This document shows, one piece after another, positions 1-12,300 of a stretch of 64,000 bases of DNA. Below the pieces are notes generated by a model. That model was not told the origin of the DNA, did no database searches, and was given only the letters and a program-made list of their open reading frames with translations. Both the position numbers and the translations under genes were made by a program. How positions within the stretch are numbered: the first letter of the stretch is position 1; each line of letters begins with the position of its first letter. The DNA lies in the NCBI GenBank assembly GCA_949752735.1, contig OX457047.1, forward strand, positions 39,522,995 to 39,586,994. Direction: 5' to 3'. Source of the stretch: Lumbricus terrestris (Eukaryota > Annelida > Clitellata > Crassiclitellata > Lumbricidae).

Positions 1-227
1 TGGTCAAGAGCCGTAGGTCGGTGGGTCTGTGTGGCTGATTTCATGGCCTCCTTCTCTTTGACTGTGCGTCGGTATTATATGCACCATTGCATCTCTCTAT
101 GTGTCTCTCTGTACCCTTCCCCCCCATCATCATGTCTATGAGCTTTTTTCTTCAGCTATGCTATCGAATATTTTTTTATCTCTTAAATTATTTATTGCAC
201 ATCTTTTATACATGGGATTATTATATA

Positions 228-1267
228 CACGGTGGCGCATAAAAAGTGAGACCGCCTATAGTATGATTTAAAATAATAAATTGTGTTAAAACTTTTTCTT
301 CCTTAAAAAACAAGAAATTGTTGCCAAATGTTAATTCATACAAAATCAGGAATCAAATTCTATGTGTTTTCCTCGGTTCTCAACAGTTTTCTCTAAACGT
401 CTGCGCCACTGGTCAATGCTTCTGTCAGTGTTTATAAACCACAGAGAGAGTTTTTGCCACTCTTCAACAATGGCCTGTTTCAGTTGATCCATTGTTGCAA
501 ATTTACGACGAAGGTAGATTTTTTGGGAGAGCACCCAAATAGCATGATCTACCTGGTTTAGTTTGGGCGGGCTATTTGGAGGCCACATGTCTGGTTCGAT
601 GACTGTGACATTCTCCCGACGAAAAAAGTTTTCAGGTTTTTTTGTGCTGTGTGCGACAGCGCACCGTCTTACTGCAGTGCCCAGCTTTGAGGATTGCATC
701 TCGCTTGAATTTCCGGATGTAATTCTTGCCTTAAGACGTGGTCACAATAACAACCACTGTTCACTTTCGCTCGAGGTCCAACAAACACCACACTGGTTTT
801 TCCCATTCGAGACACACCAACCAAAACCAAGATGTCACGACTTAAGTGTTCATGCTCACTTACACGTCGAATATTTCGTACTGTTCTAACAGACTTCGAA
901 CAGCCGCTTACTGACTTATGTTCTGTCTTACAATCGACACGACTCTTTCTAAAAAGTCGATTAAGACTTGCTTTACTCCAGACTTTATTTGGAAACTCAG
1001 TTATCATTCGCTTAGTTCCCCATTGTTTTGCAATTGCAAATTTTTGTGAGAATACGATTCTCTGCTGTCATTTTAGTCATTTTATAAACACTGCATAAAA
1101 TGGCATAAACTATAAATATGGTGACCGGAAATTCACGAAATATTGACGTCACACGTTGAGTTATTGAGTAAGGATAATTTTACCGTTTAAAATTCATCAT
1201 AAAACATAACTTAATATATTATACAAAAGATTTAATGAGACAGTCTCACTTTTTATGCACCACCCTG
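228..1267 (-). mobile_element. Decayed mariner/Tc1-type transposon with TA target duplication
   Basis: Inverted ends read CACGGTGGCGCATAAAAAGT on the left and CAGGGTGGTGCATAAAAAGT on the right (reverse strand), flanked by TA at 226-227 and 1268-1269. Reverse-strand fragments show mariner transposase pieces: a helix-turn-helix block (WSKASLNRLFRKSRV), then GKTSVVFVGPRAKVN-SG-YYCDHVLRQELHP-like text, then in another frame DMWPPNSPPKLNQVDHAIW. The part with the first catalytic Asp is missing and the frame is broken, so it is non-functional. At 1,040 bp it is shorter than a full mariner (about 1.3 kb). Confidence 0.88.
346..1007 (-). pseudogene. Broken mariner transposase remnant
   Basis: Two overlapping reverse-strand reading frames (669-1007 and 346-699) hold the N-terminal DNA-binding and the C-terminal WPPNSP-x-LN-x-VD-AIW parts. 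An internal deletion joins the DNA-binding part to the GKTSVVFV strand, and a frameshift separates the rest. Confidence 0.82.
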
Positions 1268-1486
1268 TATACATAATTATATATGTATATATTATTATAG
1301 TTATTATATTGTGTTAAAGTTGTATGCTTATATATGTATGCCTATTTTATGTATGGAATATGTACAAGATATTATTTATAATTATTATATACTATATAGT
1401 TATTATAATAACATGTAATATGTGTGATTATATATGTATATTTACGTGTATGTATTATATTTATATTTGATGCGCTCTTGTATATA

Positions 1487-1565
1487 TATATATATATATA
1501 TATATGTTGATTAATATATACTATGTATATATATTAATATATGCATAGTATATATTATATTATCT

Positions 1566-1608
<43 letters not shown>

Positions 1609-1688
1609 ATTAATATATACTATGTATATATATTAATATATGCATAGTATATATTATATTATCTTGTATATATATATATATATATATC
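1487..1688. repeat. AT-dinucleotide tracts with a duplicated palindrome-rich unit
   Basis: Three (TA)n tracts separated by two nearly identical copies of a 60-bp block (at about 1505 and 1604, 99 bp apart) that is itself palindromic around ATATATGCATAGTATATAT. Confidence 0.85.
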
Positions 1689-2120
1689 ACGTGTGATAAT
1701 CTGTGTGTATTATAATGCGGTGTAGCCTATGAAGCCCAGGTTGCCTGCAGATGTTTAGGTCTCAATCAATAGCCAATGCATTTCCGTGGCAAGGAGCCGG
1801 GCCTACGCATTCACGCACACGGACAGTTAGACGGACATAAAGTGAGCGGCGACTGCGGGTGGAGGGGGGTAGCATTAACGAGGGTTGCGGGGTGGGGGAG
1901 GGTGGTGTGGGTGTGGAAGTGCACTTGTTCTTTGGCGGAAGTCGTTCCCGCTGAGCCTTGGTGCTGTTCGTAATTGGGCTTATTAGACCTGAGAGGGTGT
2001 CTCGCTCCTCCCGGGTTCAACGTGCTTTAGCCTACCCATCTAACACCCTAGGCTGCTTTGTTCGTTTTTCTTTGTGTTGCCATCATACGTCTGTCACTGG
2101 ATAGGGTTTGAGTAACAACT
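1689..2120. other. GC-richer stretch, no gene recognised
   Basis: Locally G-rich with short frames on both strands but no domain, start context or splice pattern I can support. It could hold an upstream non-coding exon of the RhoGEF, but nothing shows this. Confidence 0.3.
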
Positions 2121-2127
2121 CAGTGTG

Positions 2128-2158
2128 TGGCCATGTGTATGTGTGTGTGTGTGTGTGT

Positions 2159-2201
<43 letters not shown>

Positions 2202-2480
2202 ACCGTGTGTTTGACCATAATGTGTGAGTCTGTTTCTTTGTCTGTGTGTGCACATTTGTGAGATTGTGTGTGTGTGTGTGTGTGTGTGTTTGTGTGTGTG
2301 CAAGGGTGTGCAAGGGTGTGTGTCCGTGTGAGCTCGTATATGGTTTTGTTTGTCTGTGTCTCTATGTGTATTTGCACGTGTGTTTGTTTGTGTGCACATA
2401 CGTGTTTGTGTGGGAGTGTGCGTATGTAAATTTGAGTTTGTGTGTGTGTGTGTGCGTGTGTGAAATAATCAGGTGAAACG
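2128..2480. repeat. GT/CA microsatellite, compound
   Basis: Long (TG)n runs with interruptions give open frames in several phases; none is a gene. Confidence 0.95.
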
Positions 2481-2594
2481 GCCAATGGATTGTGACAGAT
2501 GTTTTGATTACAGGCAGAGAAGTCTGTCTAACTGCCTTCTACACTAAGCGTTCGCTCTTACATGTCCAGATATCCTTGTAGGTATATGTGCTGT

Positions 2595-2736
2595 GCTGTA
2601 TATATATATATATACATATATATACCAATATGTTGTGTATATATATATATATGTGCACAGGCGTATATAAAATGGGGTACATTGATTACTTGTGTTTCTG
2701 TTCTATGAAAACTTTACTTGATATCATTGCGTGTAT

Positions 2737-2774
<38 letters not shown>

Positions 2775-3045
2775 GTGTGTACATATAATATGTATACATA
2801 AATGTGTGAATATAATATATATAATATATATATAACTCTAATCTTGTTTTTCGTTTTAGGTTTGCTTGGCTCTGTGTTTGTCATTGCACTTTGCCACATT
2901 AAGTGTATATATATACATATATATATATAAACATATATATATACAATTAGACACATTCCTAGCTAGCGTCGAAACCTTTGTTTGTATACATACATGCCTG
3001 TATATATATTTATATATATATATACCCACATATACGTTGTATGTA
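2595..3045. repeat. TA-rich microsatellite cluster
   Basis: Repeated (TA)n and TATACA tracts broken by short unique segments, just upstream of RhoGEF exon 1. Confidence 0.85.
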
Positions 3046-3205
3046 TGATTGTATTGTGCGCATAAAGAGAGAGATATAGGCTGCACGAGTTTCTTGTTGT
3101 GCTGAGCAATTCATCTGTTTTATCCATTTCCTCATTCTGCTTCTTCTTCGTTTGGTCAGAGGATGTTTTTATTTCTGCTACTTTTCTGTTTTTTCGCTGA
3201 TGCAG

Positions 3206-3389
3206 TCGAGTTCACAACAGACGACAAGAGACAGTGGAGGAAAGGCGAACAGTAACAACAGCAACATCAGCAACAGCAGCAGCAGCAACAGTGGAAGTCA
3301 TCATTTTGTTCTTGTGTCCTGCAGTAATTCTATCACCTGCGACGTATGTGGGAAGTCGATTGCCAACAAACCTGCCCTCCAGTGTCAAG
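3206..3389 (+). CDS. RhoGEF exon 1: Ser/Asn-rich stretch and first half of C1 domain
   Basis: A pyrimidine-rich tract ends in TGCAG at 3205. The exon encodes a Ser/Asn-rich run, then a C1 first half (His, 12 residues, CDVC, 11 residues, Cys). It ends in phase 1 at a weak GTTCGT donor. An in-frame ATG at 3200 overlaps the acceptor, so this could instead be the first coding exon. The first intron bases belong to a retroelement tail. Confidence 0.75.
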
Positions 3390-6300
3390 GTTCGTAATCG
3401 TAATCGTAATCTTTAGAACTTATAAAGTGCTGCTGAAAGCGAAGCTGCTTTGAGGGCCAGTGTCACGAAATAGAGTATCTCCCGTATTAATAGTATCCCC
3501 CAGCTTTAAGGGGGGATAGAATATCACGTGACGCCGGCTTATTCAGCACGGCTGAAAGGGTCGTGAGAGGGATTCCAAAGAGGGCAGTCACTGTAGTCGG
3601 GAGGAGGGAAGAGTCAGATGCAGTGCCGGCGTTAGCACCACCGAGCCCCCCCCCCCCCCGGTTGGGGGCCTCAAGTTGGCAAGGGGCCTCCAAATTTAGC
3701 TGATCATTATGCCTATTTTTGTGAATGTATATTTGTTAAAATGGTGCATTCACTTGGGGCCCCCCAATTCGGTCTGGTACATGCCTCCACAAACCATGGC
3801 ACTGCCATATCTAAATGCAAATACCATACTGATTTGGGTGTAAGAAAAGGCTAGCCATTTAAAACTAATTCAGGCCGTTTGAGTCTACTTTCTCAAACAC
3901 AACTTTTATAACTTATTCTAAGCACTAGCCTAATGGAGTGAAGTCACGAAATAAAACCTGCATGAGGCCCCCCAAATAAAGCCTGTGTAGACCCCAGATG
4001 TCATTGGGACGTGTATGGTCTCAAGTTTGTAAGGGGCCTCTAAATTTATCTGGCATTGAATTATACTTTTCATGACTGTTCATTCCTGAAACTACGCACC
4101 GAATTATACATTTACTCAAAACATACAAAATAAAATAACCAAACCAATACAGCAATTGTCCTTCAACCAAGGGCTGAGGTTTAGAGGGGACAGGGACACA
4201 GACCCCACAATTTGTGACGGGGACAGAGTCCTTATATTCTCCCAATATTTCAGAAATTTTCCATAAGTATTATAAATTTTTCAGTTTTATCCATTGTCTT
4301 TCCATAATGATCAATTCTGTTAAGATGACAGCTTAAAATACGACGATTAGGCTACAGTGTGCAAATCTAAAATTAAACAATGAAGAAGGGAAATTTATTG
4401 AAGTCTCTAAGCACTGAAATTATGAACAATTTTGTTAGGATGACAGCTTCAAATGCAACAGCTACATGTACAGTGTAAAAATTCGAAAAGTTTTGACAAT
4501 TGGAAGGCGACACTCTGAAGTCCTAAACCATGAACAACAGCATTGAAAAAAGAGCAATTTTGTTATGCTGACAGCTTAAAATTCCACCTGTACAGTGTGC
4601 ACATTTCAAAATTTTTAACACAGCTTAAGGTTTAGGGGCCTCGATTTTTTTGGGGGGGGCCTCAAGTACCCTAGCGCCGGCACTGGTCAGATGGCCAGAA
4701 GGTCGGTCGGAGGGGGCAGGGTAGTCCAAGTTCGACGATGTATCTAGAATCAGATTTATAGATTGAGTGGTATATTATTCTATTATATATAGTAATTCAT
4801 TGTAAGATAACGTGGATGTATCTGTATATGCATGCAAGTTATGGTGCTGTATGAGCCAGTGGTGTCTGAGTTTCATGTCTGATTGTTCAGAGTTTTATTC
4901 CCAGTTCATTTCAAGGGTATTTATCATTTTATTTTATTTTATTTTTTATCATTTCATTTCAAGGGGTATTTATCATTTTATTTTATTTTTTATCATTTCA
5001 TTTCAAGGGGTATTTATCATTTTATTCTAGTCATAGCTTAAGTTTCTGAGGCTCTGTGTAAAAGCTAAGCCCAGGGCAAAAGCTTATTCACGAGCGCTGC
5101 TGCATCATGTCAAAGGAATAGACTGTAAAATGTAAATGCTAGGTGAGGGAAGGATGCCGAGGAGCTGCTAAGAGGAGGAGTCAGGAGTGTCTTGTATAAG
5201 GGGAGAGAGAGCATGAGACCCTCGGGAGTTGGGCGGGTGAGGGTAGATAGGCCTATTCTTCAATAGCTGAGACTTTGATTTCAAGTGTCATCTTATGTAG
5301 TCTTGTGTAGTAGTCTTGTGTAGCCAGATGTAGTAGTGTTGTGTAGTCTTATGTATGTAGTCTATAATGTAGTACATTGTAGTAGTCTTGTGTAGGCTGA
5401 TGTAGTAGTGTTGTTTAGTCTGATGTATAGTCTGGTCTACATGTATGTAGTCTTACTTAGTAGTCTTGTGTAGTAGTCTTGTGTAGTCTGATGTAGTAGT
5501 CTTGTTTAGTCTGATGTAGTCTGGTCTACATGTATGTAGTCTTACGTAGTAGTCTTGTGTTGTCAGATATAGTCTGACTTAGTTCGTTGTTTGTCTTTTT
5601 TAGTACAATCGATGTGTTGTTATGTGTAGTAGGAAGAGAGAAAACATATTTTGATGTTCTCTTCATTATTAATTCAAATTATTTCTCCATATTTGTATAG
5701 GGCTGCCAACCGTCCCGGATTCGCCGGGACAGTCCCGGAATCGGCCCTGAGCGTCCCGTGTCCCGGATTGATCTCAAATTGTCCCGGAATTTGGTCAAGA
5801 GATCTACTTAGCACAATTGCTCTTCCTATAAATTTTTGCTTCCAATATAAACTCAATGACGTGCACGATGGTTTTTACGTTCTGCTCTTTATCAGACCTA
5901 TACATTACGTTGTTGGCTGAACATCGCCTGTTGAAATTTTCAAAACTTTACAAATCACTGACACTCGGTGTTCGCTTTTGCATATTCTGTCCATTTTTAA
6001 TTCTTTATGCTAGAGAGCATTCAGCATTATGAAGGATTCACTGAGAGCACCGAGAGTTCACGATTTTATTAAAGCAGAACTGGTGCCACGTTGACGTGTA
6101 TACACGTCCCTCGCGGTCAACGTGTTAAATTAATTAATATAAATTTTAGCATGTGCTGATTTGCCCACTCTTCTTGAACTGCGTAAAGCACAGAAGTAGG
6201 CTAAGCTGATAAAATGAAAATAAATTCTGTTCTCCGGTCGCAGGTCTATGGGCCTACAATCCCTGCGAAGGAACTTCCCTCAATTTAGGCCCAAGATAGG

Positions 6301-9300
6301 CCTAGGTGACTGGAGTTTGAATGATGTCTTCTTGAAGTCGATTCTTGTATAAAATTTAGGCTACCTGGCAATTGATGATTTATCTTAAATTAATAAGGAC
6401 TTTTTAAAGTAGATTGTAGATCCTATATTGGGCTGACACAACATTTTTTGCATTAGATCTATGCGTTTCTGTGGATTTTTCAGTATATTTTCAGTGGATT
6501 GTGTAATAGCACATCGAGAGCAGAAGGCGTCCCGGAATGACAAAATCAAAAGTTGGCAGCCCTATATTTGTATGAAGATCCAGCCAGTCTTTCAGCATCT
6601 TCAGTTGTGATATCTAGGTTTTCTTCATTTCTGTGATTTTTTATTGTCTCTGGGATTGACCCCCCCCCATTCCATGGTAAGATATTAGTTTTGCTCCCTT
6701 AGGTGCTTGAAGACTTTCCTGCTTCCTCGTGACTGTCACGCTGAGAGTGCCTCTGAATGTAGCTAATACTGTAGGAGGCGCTTTAAATTCTCAGACACGT
6801 TGCGATTTACTTTGAGTGAATTTTCATCCTATGGACCCGTATGTTCACTGACTTCTAAATGTGTGCCTGAATGTATGTATGTATGTATGTATGTATGTAT
6901 GTATGTATGTATGTATGTATGTATGTATGTATGTATGTATGTATGTATGTCTGACAGTTTGTATATATTTGCATATATGTGTGTATATTTAAGATATTTC
7001 ATGTTTTTATGTGTTATGAATGTATGTGTGAATGTATGTATTGTGTATATATTTTATGTTTACATGTATGACTGTATGTATGTATTTTTTGTTTGTATAT
7101 GTGCATACTTTTGTATGCATATAGGTATGTATATTTGTTTGCGTGTGTGTATGTATTTGTGTGCATACATTATGTATATGTCTTTACTGGGAGAAATGGT
7201 ACCACAAGTGAAGTATGAATTTACAGTGAAAAACCAGGTTTTAAGGTATTATGTTGGGTCATTTTATATACACAGACTGAGTTTTCACTAGTTTCTTTTA
7301 CAGCATCCCCTTAAGGTTGGGTGGGGCTAACCCTGTCCTCCTCTGAGCATTCCTGAGCCTTTGCTCCTCTGAGCAGTCCTCTGGAGCCTTTGCTCCTCAG
7401 GTTTAGTCGTGATGATGTTTGCTCTCCAATTGCCACATAGAAACTTTGGCAATCAGATGTCTGGGCTATTGGAAACAGGTGACAGTACTTATATCCATAA
7501 CCCTCATAACATATGACGTCTCAACCCCCTTCCCCTCTACACCCTAACCCTATAACACATGTGGCACCCTCTCTCTATTAACCTTGCTAAACATACCTTA
7601 GTCTCTTGTTCTATTTGGTTTAAATTGTTTACATGTTTAGTTGTTTACCGAGGGGTTAACGAACTCAAAGTCTGTCAATCTAAAGTTGGAGTTCAAATCC
7701 TTGCCTTGTCAGAAAGTTGGGCGTATGGATTGGTTTGGATGGATGTATGGATGGATTGGTGGAGTTTAGGGGTGGTGTTGGGTGGGTGGTGGATGGGTGG
7801 GTGAGGGGATGGAGTCTTGAAAACACGGAGGGCAGAGTGTATAAATTATATCCATCCACTTCTGCCTACTTTGTATGCTTTGTACTCTCGACAGAGAATC
7901 GCTTAGAGTTAGAGACAGCGTCATCCATTTGTCCTTCTCAGATGGTTTTTAAAATTGTGGTGAGGATGAGGGAGTTTTGAAAAAATAAACCTCAGCTTTC
8001 GGTGTAGGGGAGGGTTAGAGAATACTATGGTCAAATATTGAATCTCGCAGGAATTGACTCTTGTGAATTTCTCCATTTTGGAAACAGTCTGAGTGATTGA
8101 CCAGACGAGACCAAAGAACACAGGTCTGTCCACCAGGCACATTGATGCCTACATGCATACGCACATTGATTCATACATGCATAATAGGGATATGAAAAAA
8201 AAAAAATTTTCAGAATTTCAAATTCCCCATAGTATCATGAGTGGAGCTTTTGCTTTTCTAAAAGAAAAAGAATAGTGGTTAGTGTCAACTCTTAAAAAAT
8301 GTCACCCACCCGCCAAAAAATTGTTTTATTGCTATCTTGCTTCTTGAATCTTTTCTTGATGTATATAGATTGGAAGTTGAAAACTATTTAAAGGTCTTAC
8401 ACCAGATTTCTTGCAATTGCAGTTGAAATAAAAAATCAACTGAACTTTACAGACACTTTCAAGATGTCTAAAAAGGCACCTTCTGCTACAGAAAGAAACA
8501 AGAAAGTTTGGTCCTCAAATTTGGTACAGTTTCAAAAAGCTAAGAATTCAAGGAAACATAACACTGTTAGCAGTCTTGACACGATGTCAAAAATGCCTAT
8601 GGAACTGCATATCTTGAATAGATTCAAGACTTTGGCTTCAACACTGAAAGGCAAAAAAGAAAGAGTTCTGATAATTGCTGAAGAGGTCAAAAACTTATGG
8701 AGAAAGCTTAACTTTCCAATCCAGCAAGGCAAATCTTCAGTTGAAAGAAAAATCGAAAATGTAATTAAGAAATACGAAAAACATTGTCGAAGACCTGGTA
8801 ATCAAGTCTTTACCAGTTTGTTCAATGTGACAGATGAGAATGGAGAATGGTTTTGCCGAGAAGACAGAGAATTCTATGACCTTCAGACGTCGACTAAAGG
8901 AAAAGTTGGTTATTGTACCTTAAAGACAGATACAAAAGGACTTCACCCTAGAAAGCTACAGTTGATTAAGTTAAAAGTTAGTCAAGACACCAATGTTGAA
9001 TTAAGCAGTGAAGAAGAAGAAGAAAGTTGTGGTACTGAAGAAGAAAAACAGGATTCCAGCAGTGCCTATGAAGATTTGGATGCTCCAACAACATCAAAAA
9101 GACAAAGAACTGATTCAGCAGTACAGTTAGTGACATCAGCAAAACTTAGTACAAGAAAGGCGCACACAGTCTGCAAAACTCTTGCAAAGAGTGGAATTTC
9201 TCTTCCAACTCCAAGTCAAAGTGGTGTTTACAAAGCGACAATGAAAGCAGGAGAACAATTAAAGCAACACTATAAGGAAACTTTAAGGAACGAGAATTGG

Positions 9301-12300
9301 AGCTTGCACTTTGATGGGAAGCGCATAAAGAAGAGAGAGTATCAAGTTGTAGTTCTGAAAAATGAAAATAGAGAAGTTAAACTATCGGTTCTTGAACTAA
9401 TCAATGGAAAAGGTGAGACTATATTTAATGGAATAAAGACTGTGCTTGATGAATATGAGCTATGGCCTGCAATTAAGATAATTATTTCTGATACAACCTC
9501 TGCAAATACAGGAAAATCTATTGGTGCAGTCACACGGCTACAGAATCATTTTGTTCTGCTTGGATTACAGAAACCTCTTTATATTGGATGCCAACATCAT
9601 GTTCTCGACACAATACTGAAACATGTTATGGATGATTGTTTTGATGGAGCAACCACCTCACCAAACCTCAGTTATTGGTTCATTACGAAAGTAACAGAAA
9701 AGTACGAGCAATTGAAAGCATCGTTTGACAATTCTGGAAATGCTCTGAAGAAAGTAGAACAAATTGACTGGCGAGATGACATGGCTTTCCTTCACCATTT
9801 GATTGCTTGTTACAAGGATTTTAAGAGTACAGGAAGCTTTCCTATGGTAGAATTCAAAACACTGCCAAATATAAGCAATGCAAGATGGAATAGCAGAGCA
9901 ATTTTTGCCTTGCTAGCTTACATTTTAATTCCGCAATTCCAGCAGTCACCTGAAGGTCAGTCAGCATGTGACTTTATTTGTGGTACTTGGAGTGACATCT
10001 GGTTTTCTGGCCAGTACTATAATCCTGACAACTTTGATAATCTAGCAGAAGTGTGTCAAAATCATTCAAAGGCATTAAAGTCATTGAGGAACTTTTGGTC
10101 TGTGGAGCCAACACCGATTCCAACACAACGGTCAAATATATGTGCTGAAAGAGCAATTAAAGTTATGCAGGACTTACTTCCACTGTGTAAAAGCATTGAC
10201 AAACTGAGTATTAAATTTCTTTTGTCAAACGAACACTAAAAAATCTGTACTTTAAAACGTTTAATACAATTTTCCGATGTGCGGCACAGCTGTGCCAGTG
10301 TTTATATACAATGTAAATTGTTTTTCTATTTGGTGGGTGACATTTTTTAAGAGTTGACACTTGCCACTGGTGTTTTCTTGATCTTTGCATAAAAACTCCA
10401 CAACAAATGACATGGGGAAAGGGTTTTAAAAATAGTCATATCCCTAATGCATAAATGTTTGTATATATATGCGTAAATGTTTGTGTATATATATATAATA
10501 TTTACCGGTACATGTAAACATGAATGCATAGTATACGAACATGTATGTACAATTTTACATCAATATAAAATGCAAGCATACATCTCAGACACATGCATAC
10601 AGATGTGTCATGCATTCAATGGTGAACATGTCGTGTGCTGTAGATTGTCTTGTCAATGTACACGAGAACTTGTGCAAGGATCAGGCATTTCAATGCGTAC
10701 GCAGTCAACATCTCGTGGTAAGCAGAACTTTCACTTCTACCTACATTACATTACTTATGTTTGCATTATCCTCGCGAGGGTGCTATATAAATTTCGAAGC
10801 ACCTATCATGCACTCTTGCCCTCTTGTTGACAGAGGTCTGTATTATTGTGGGCCATGGTAATTGCAACAAAAGCAACAGTGACAACAACAACAAAGACAA
10901 CACTAGCAGCAGCAACAGCAAGAACAATTATGCAATCAATGATTGTCGTATGATTTAAAATGATTGTTTATATATTTTTCTTCATTTTTTTCTTTATAAT
11001 ATATTCAATTGCTCATTTATTATAATTTGTTCCTGGGAGGTTCTAATAGCAAAGCACATGATGGTTCTTATGCATTGGGCGGCATGTATTTTGCCATTAG
11101 TTTTGTCCCCAGCAGTTCAGTAGCTAATGGTTAACATGTGGAAATGGTTAACCTCTTGAACCATGGCGAGGTCTCTGTGCACTGTGTGTGTGTGCAATGC
11201 CCTGGTCATGCAAATGCCTGCTGCACTCTTAAACTTAATGACTGCTCACTGCAGACACTTGTGTGGCCAGACTATTTTACTCGAGTGTTTTGAAAGGCCC
11301 ATGTTGCTGTCTTGTAGAGTGGTGTAGGTGGTATGTTCGGTGCCTTGGAGCCGGAAGGTTCCAGGTTGGAATCAACCTCAAGCTGCCGTGTAGAGACCCT
11401 GAGCAAGTCCTGCACGGGAAATTGCTCATTTGCTCATGTGCTTCAGCGTGAAACTCCGATTCAGTGTCTGCGCTTTAGTCGGGAGTGCCTCTGAGCAGAT
11501 TATTGAAGGGGCATTATAACTAGTGCTCATACATGCACACATACTGCCTGACTGTAAAGCACAGATGAACAGTTAGAACATTGAGCTGGTGGCATCTTGG
11601 CATGAGCTGCTATGGATTTAAATGATAAATTTCCTCAGCCACTGTATATAATGGCGAGCCAGGGCTTAAAGTGTGCCTGGACGGTCATGGACGGCGTCCA
11701 TGCACTTGTTTTAGAATCTGAACGCCGTCCAGTCACTTATTGGCTAGCAGAGACTGGAAAGGTAAGGTGCGTCCAGGCACTTCTTTTGGAGAGGTAAGGT
11801 GCATCCAGGCACTTCTTTTGGTGAGGTAAGGGGCGTCCAGGCACTTATTTTTCCACACTTTAGTCACTGTGGCGAGCGGCCATGCGACTTCTTCATTATC
11901 AGACAACTGTGTGTCTAGGAGCCATCTGGCTTCATGGGTGTCTCGTAATACCAGACATCACGTTTTAAAAAAATGCTGATTGGTGGGAGACTGATTAGCA
12001 TAGATTAGCATAGATTAGCATAGATTAGCATAGATTAGCATAGATTAGCATAGATTAGCACAGATTAGCATAGACTGATTAGCATAGATCTCGGTGGAAT
12101 CAAGAGAGACGACGAGGTCTCAATAGAAACTGGAGGCCTAATTAAATTCTTCTGAACGGAGGAGGGGGAGACGGCTCTGTGTAATGACGTAGGCAGTACC
12201 ACAGTACCAGGTAGGCAGTACCACATGTTTCATTTGCCACCTGCAACTGCATCGTCTGACACTTGACTGCTTTCAGTTGTGTAACGGCGACTCGTTGAAG

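Larger units (their letters stand above)
8185..10446 (+). mobile_element. Complete hAT-type DNA transposon (2,262 bp) with intact transposase ORF
   Basis: Terminal inverted repeats TAGGGATATGA and TCATATCCCTA are flanked by perfect 8-bp duplications ATGCATAA (8177-8184, 10447-10454). A second, longer inverted pair lies inside the ends (8281-8310 and 10332-10361, 30 bp). The single ORF at 8464-10239 is uninterrupted. Intact ends, ORF and duplications suggest a young insertion; activity is not shown. It sits in RhoGEF intron 1 in the same orientation. Confidence 0.93.

Noticed and set aside
2083..2485. Thr/His-rich ORFs on the reverse strand
   Set aside because: Direct translation of the GT/CA microsatellite.
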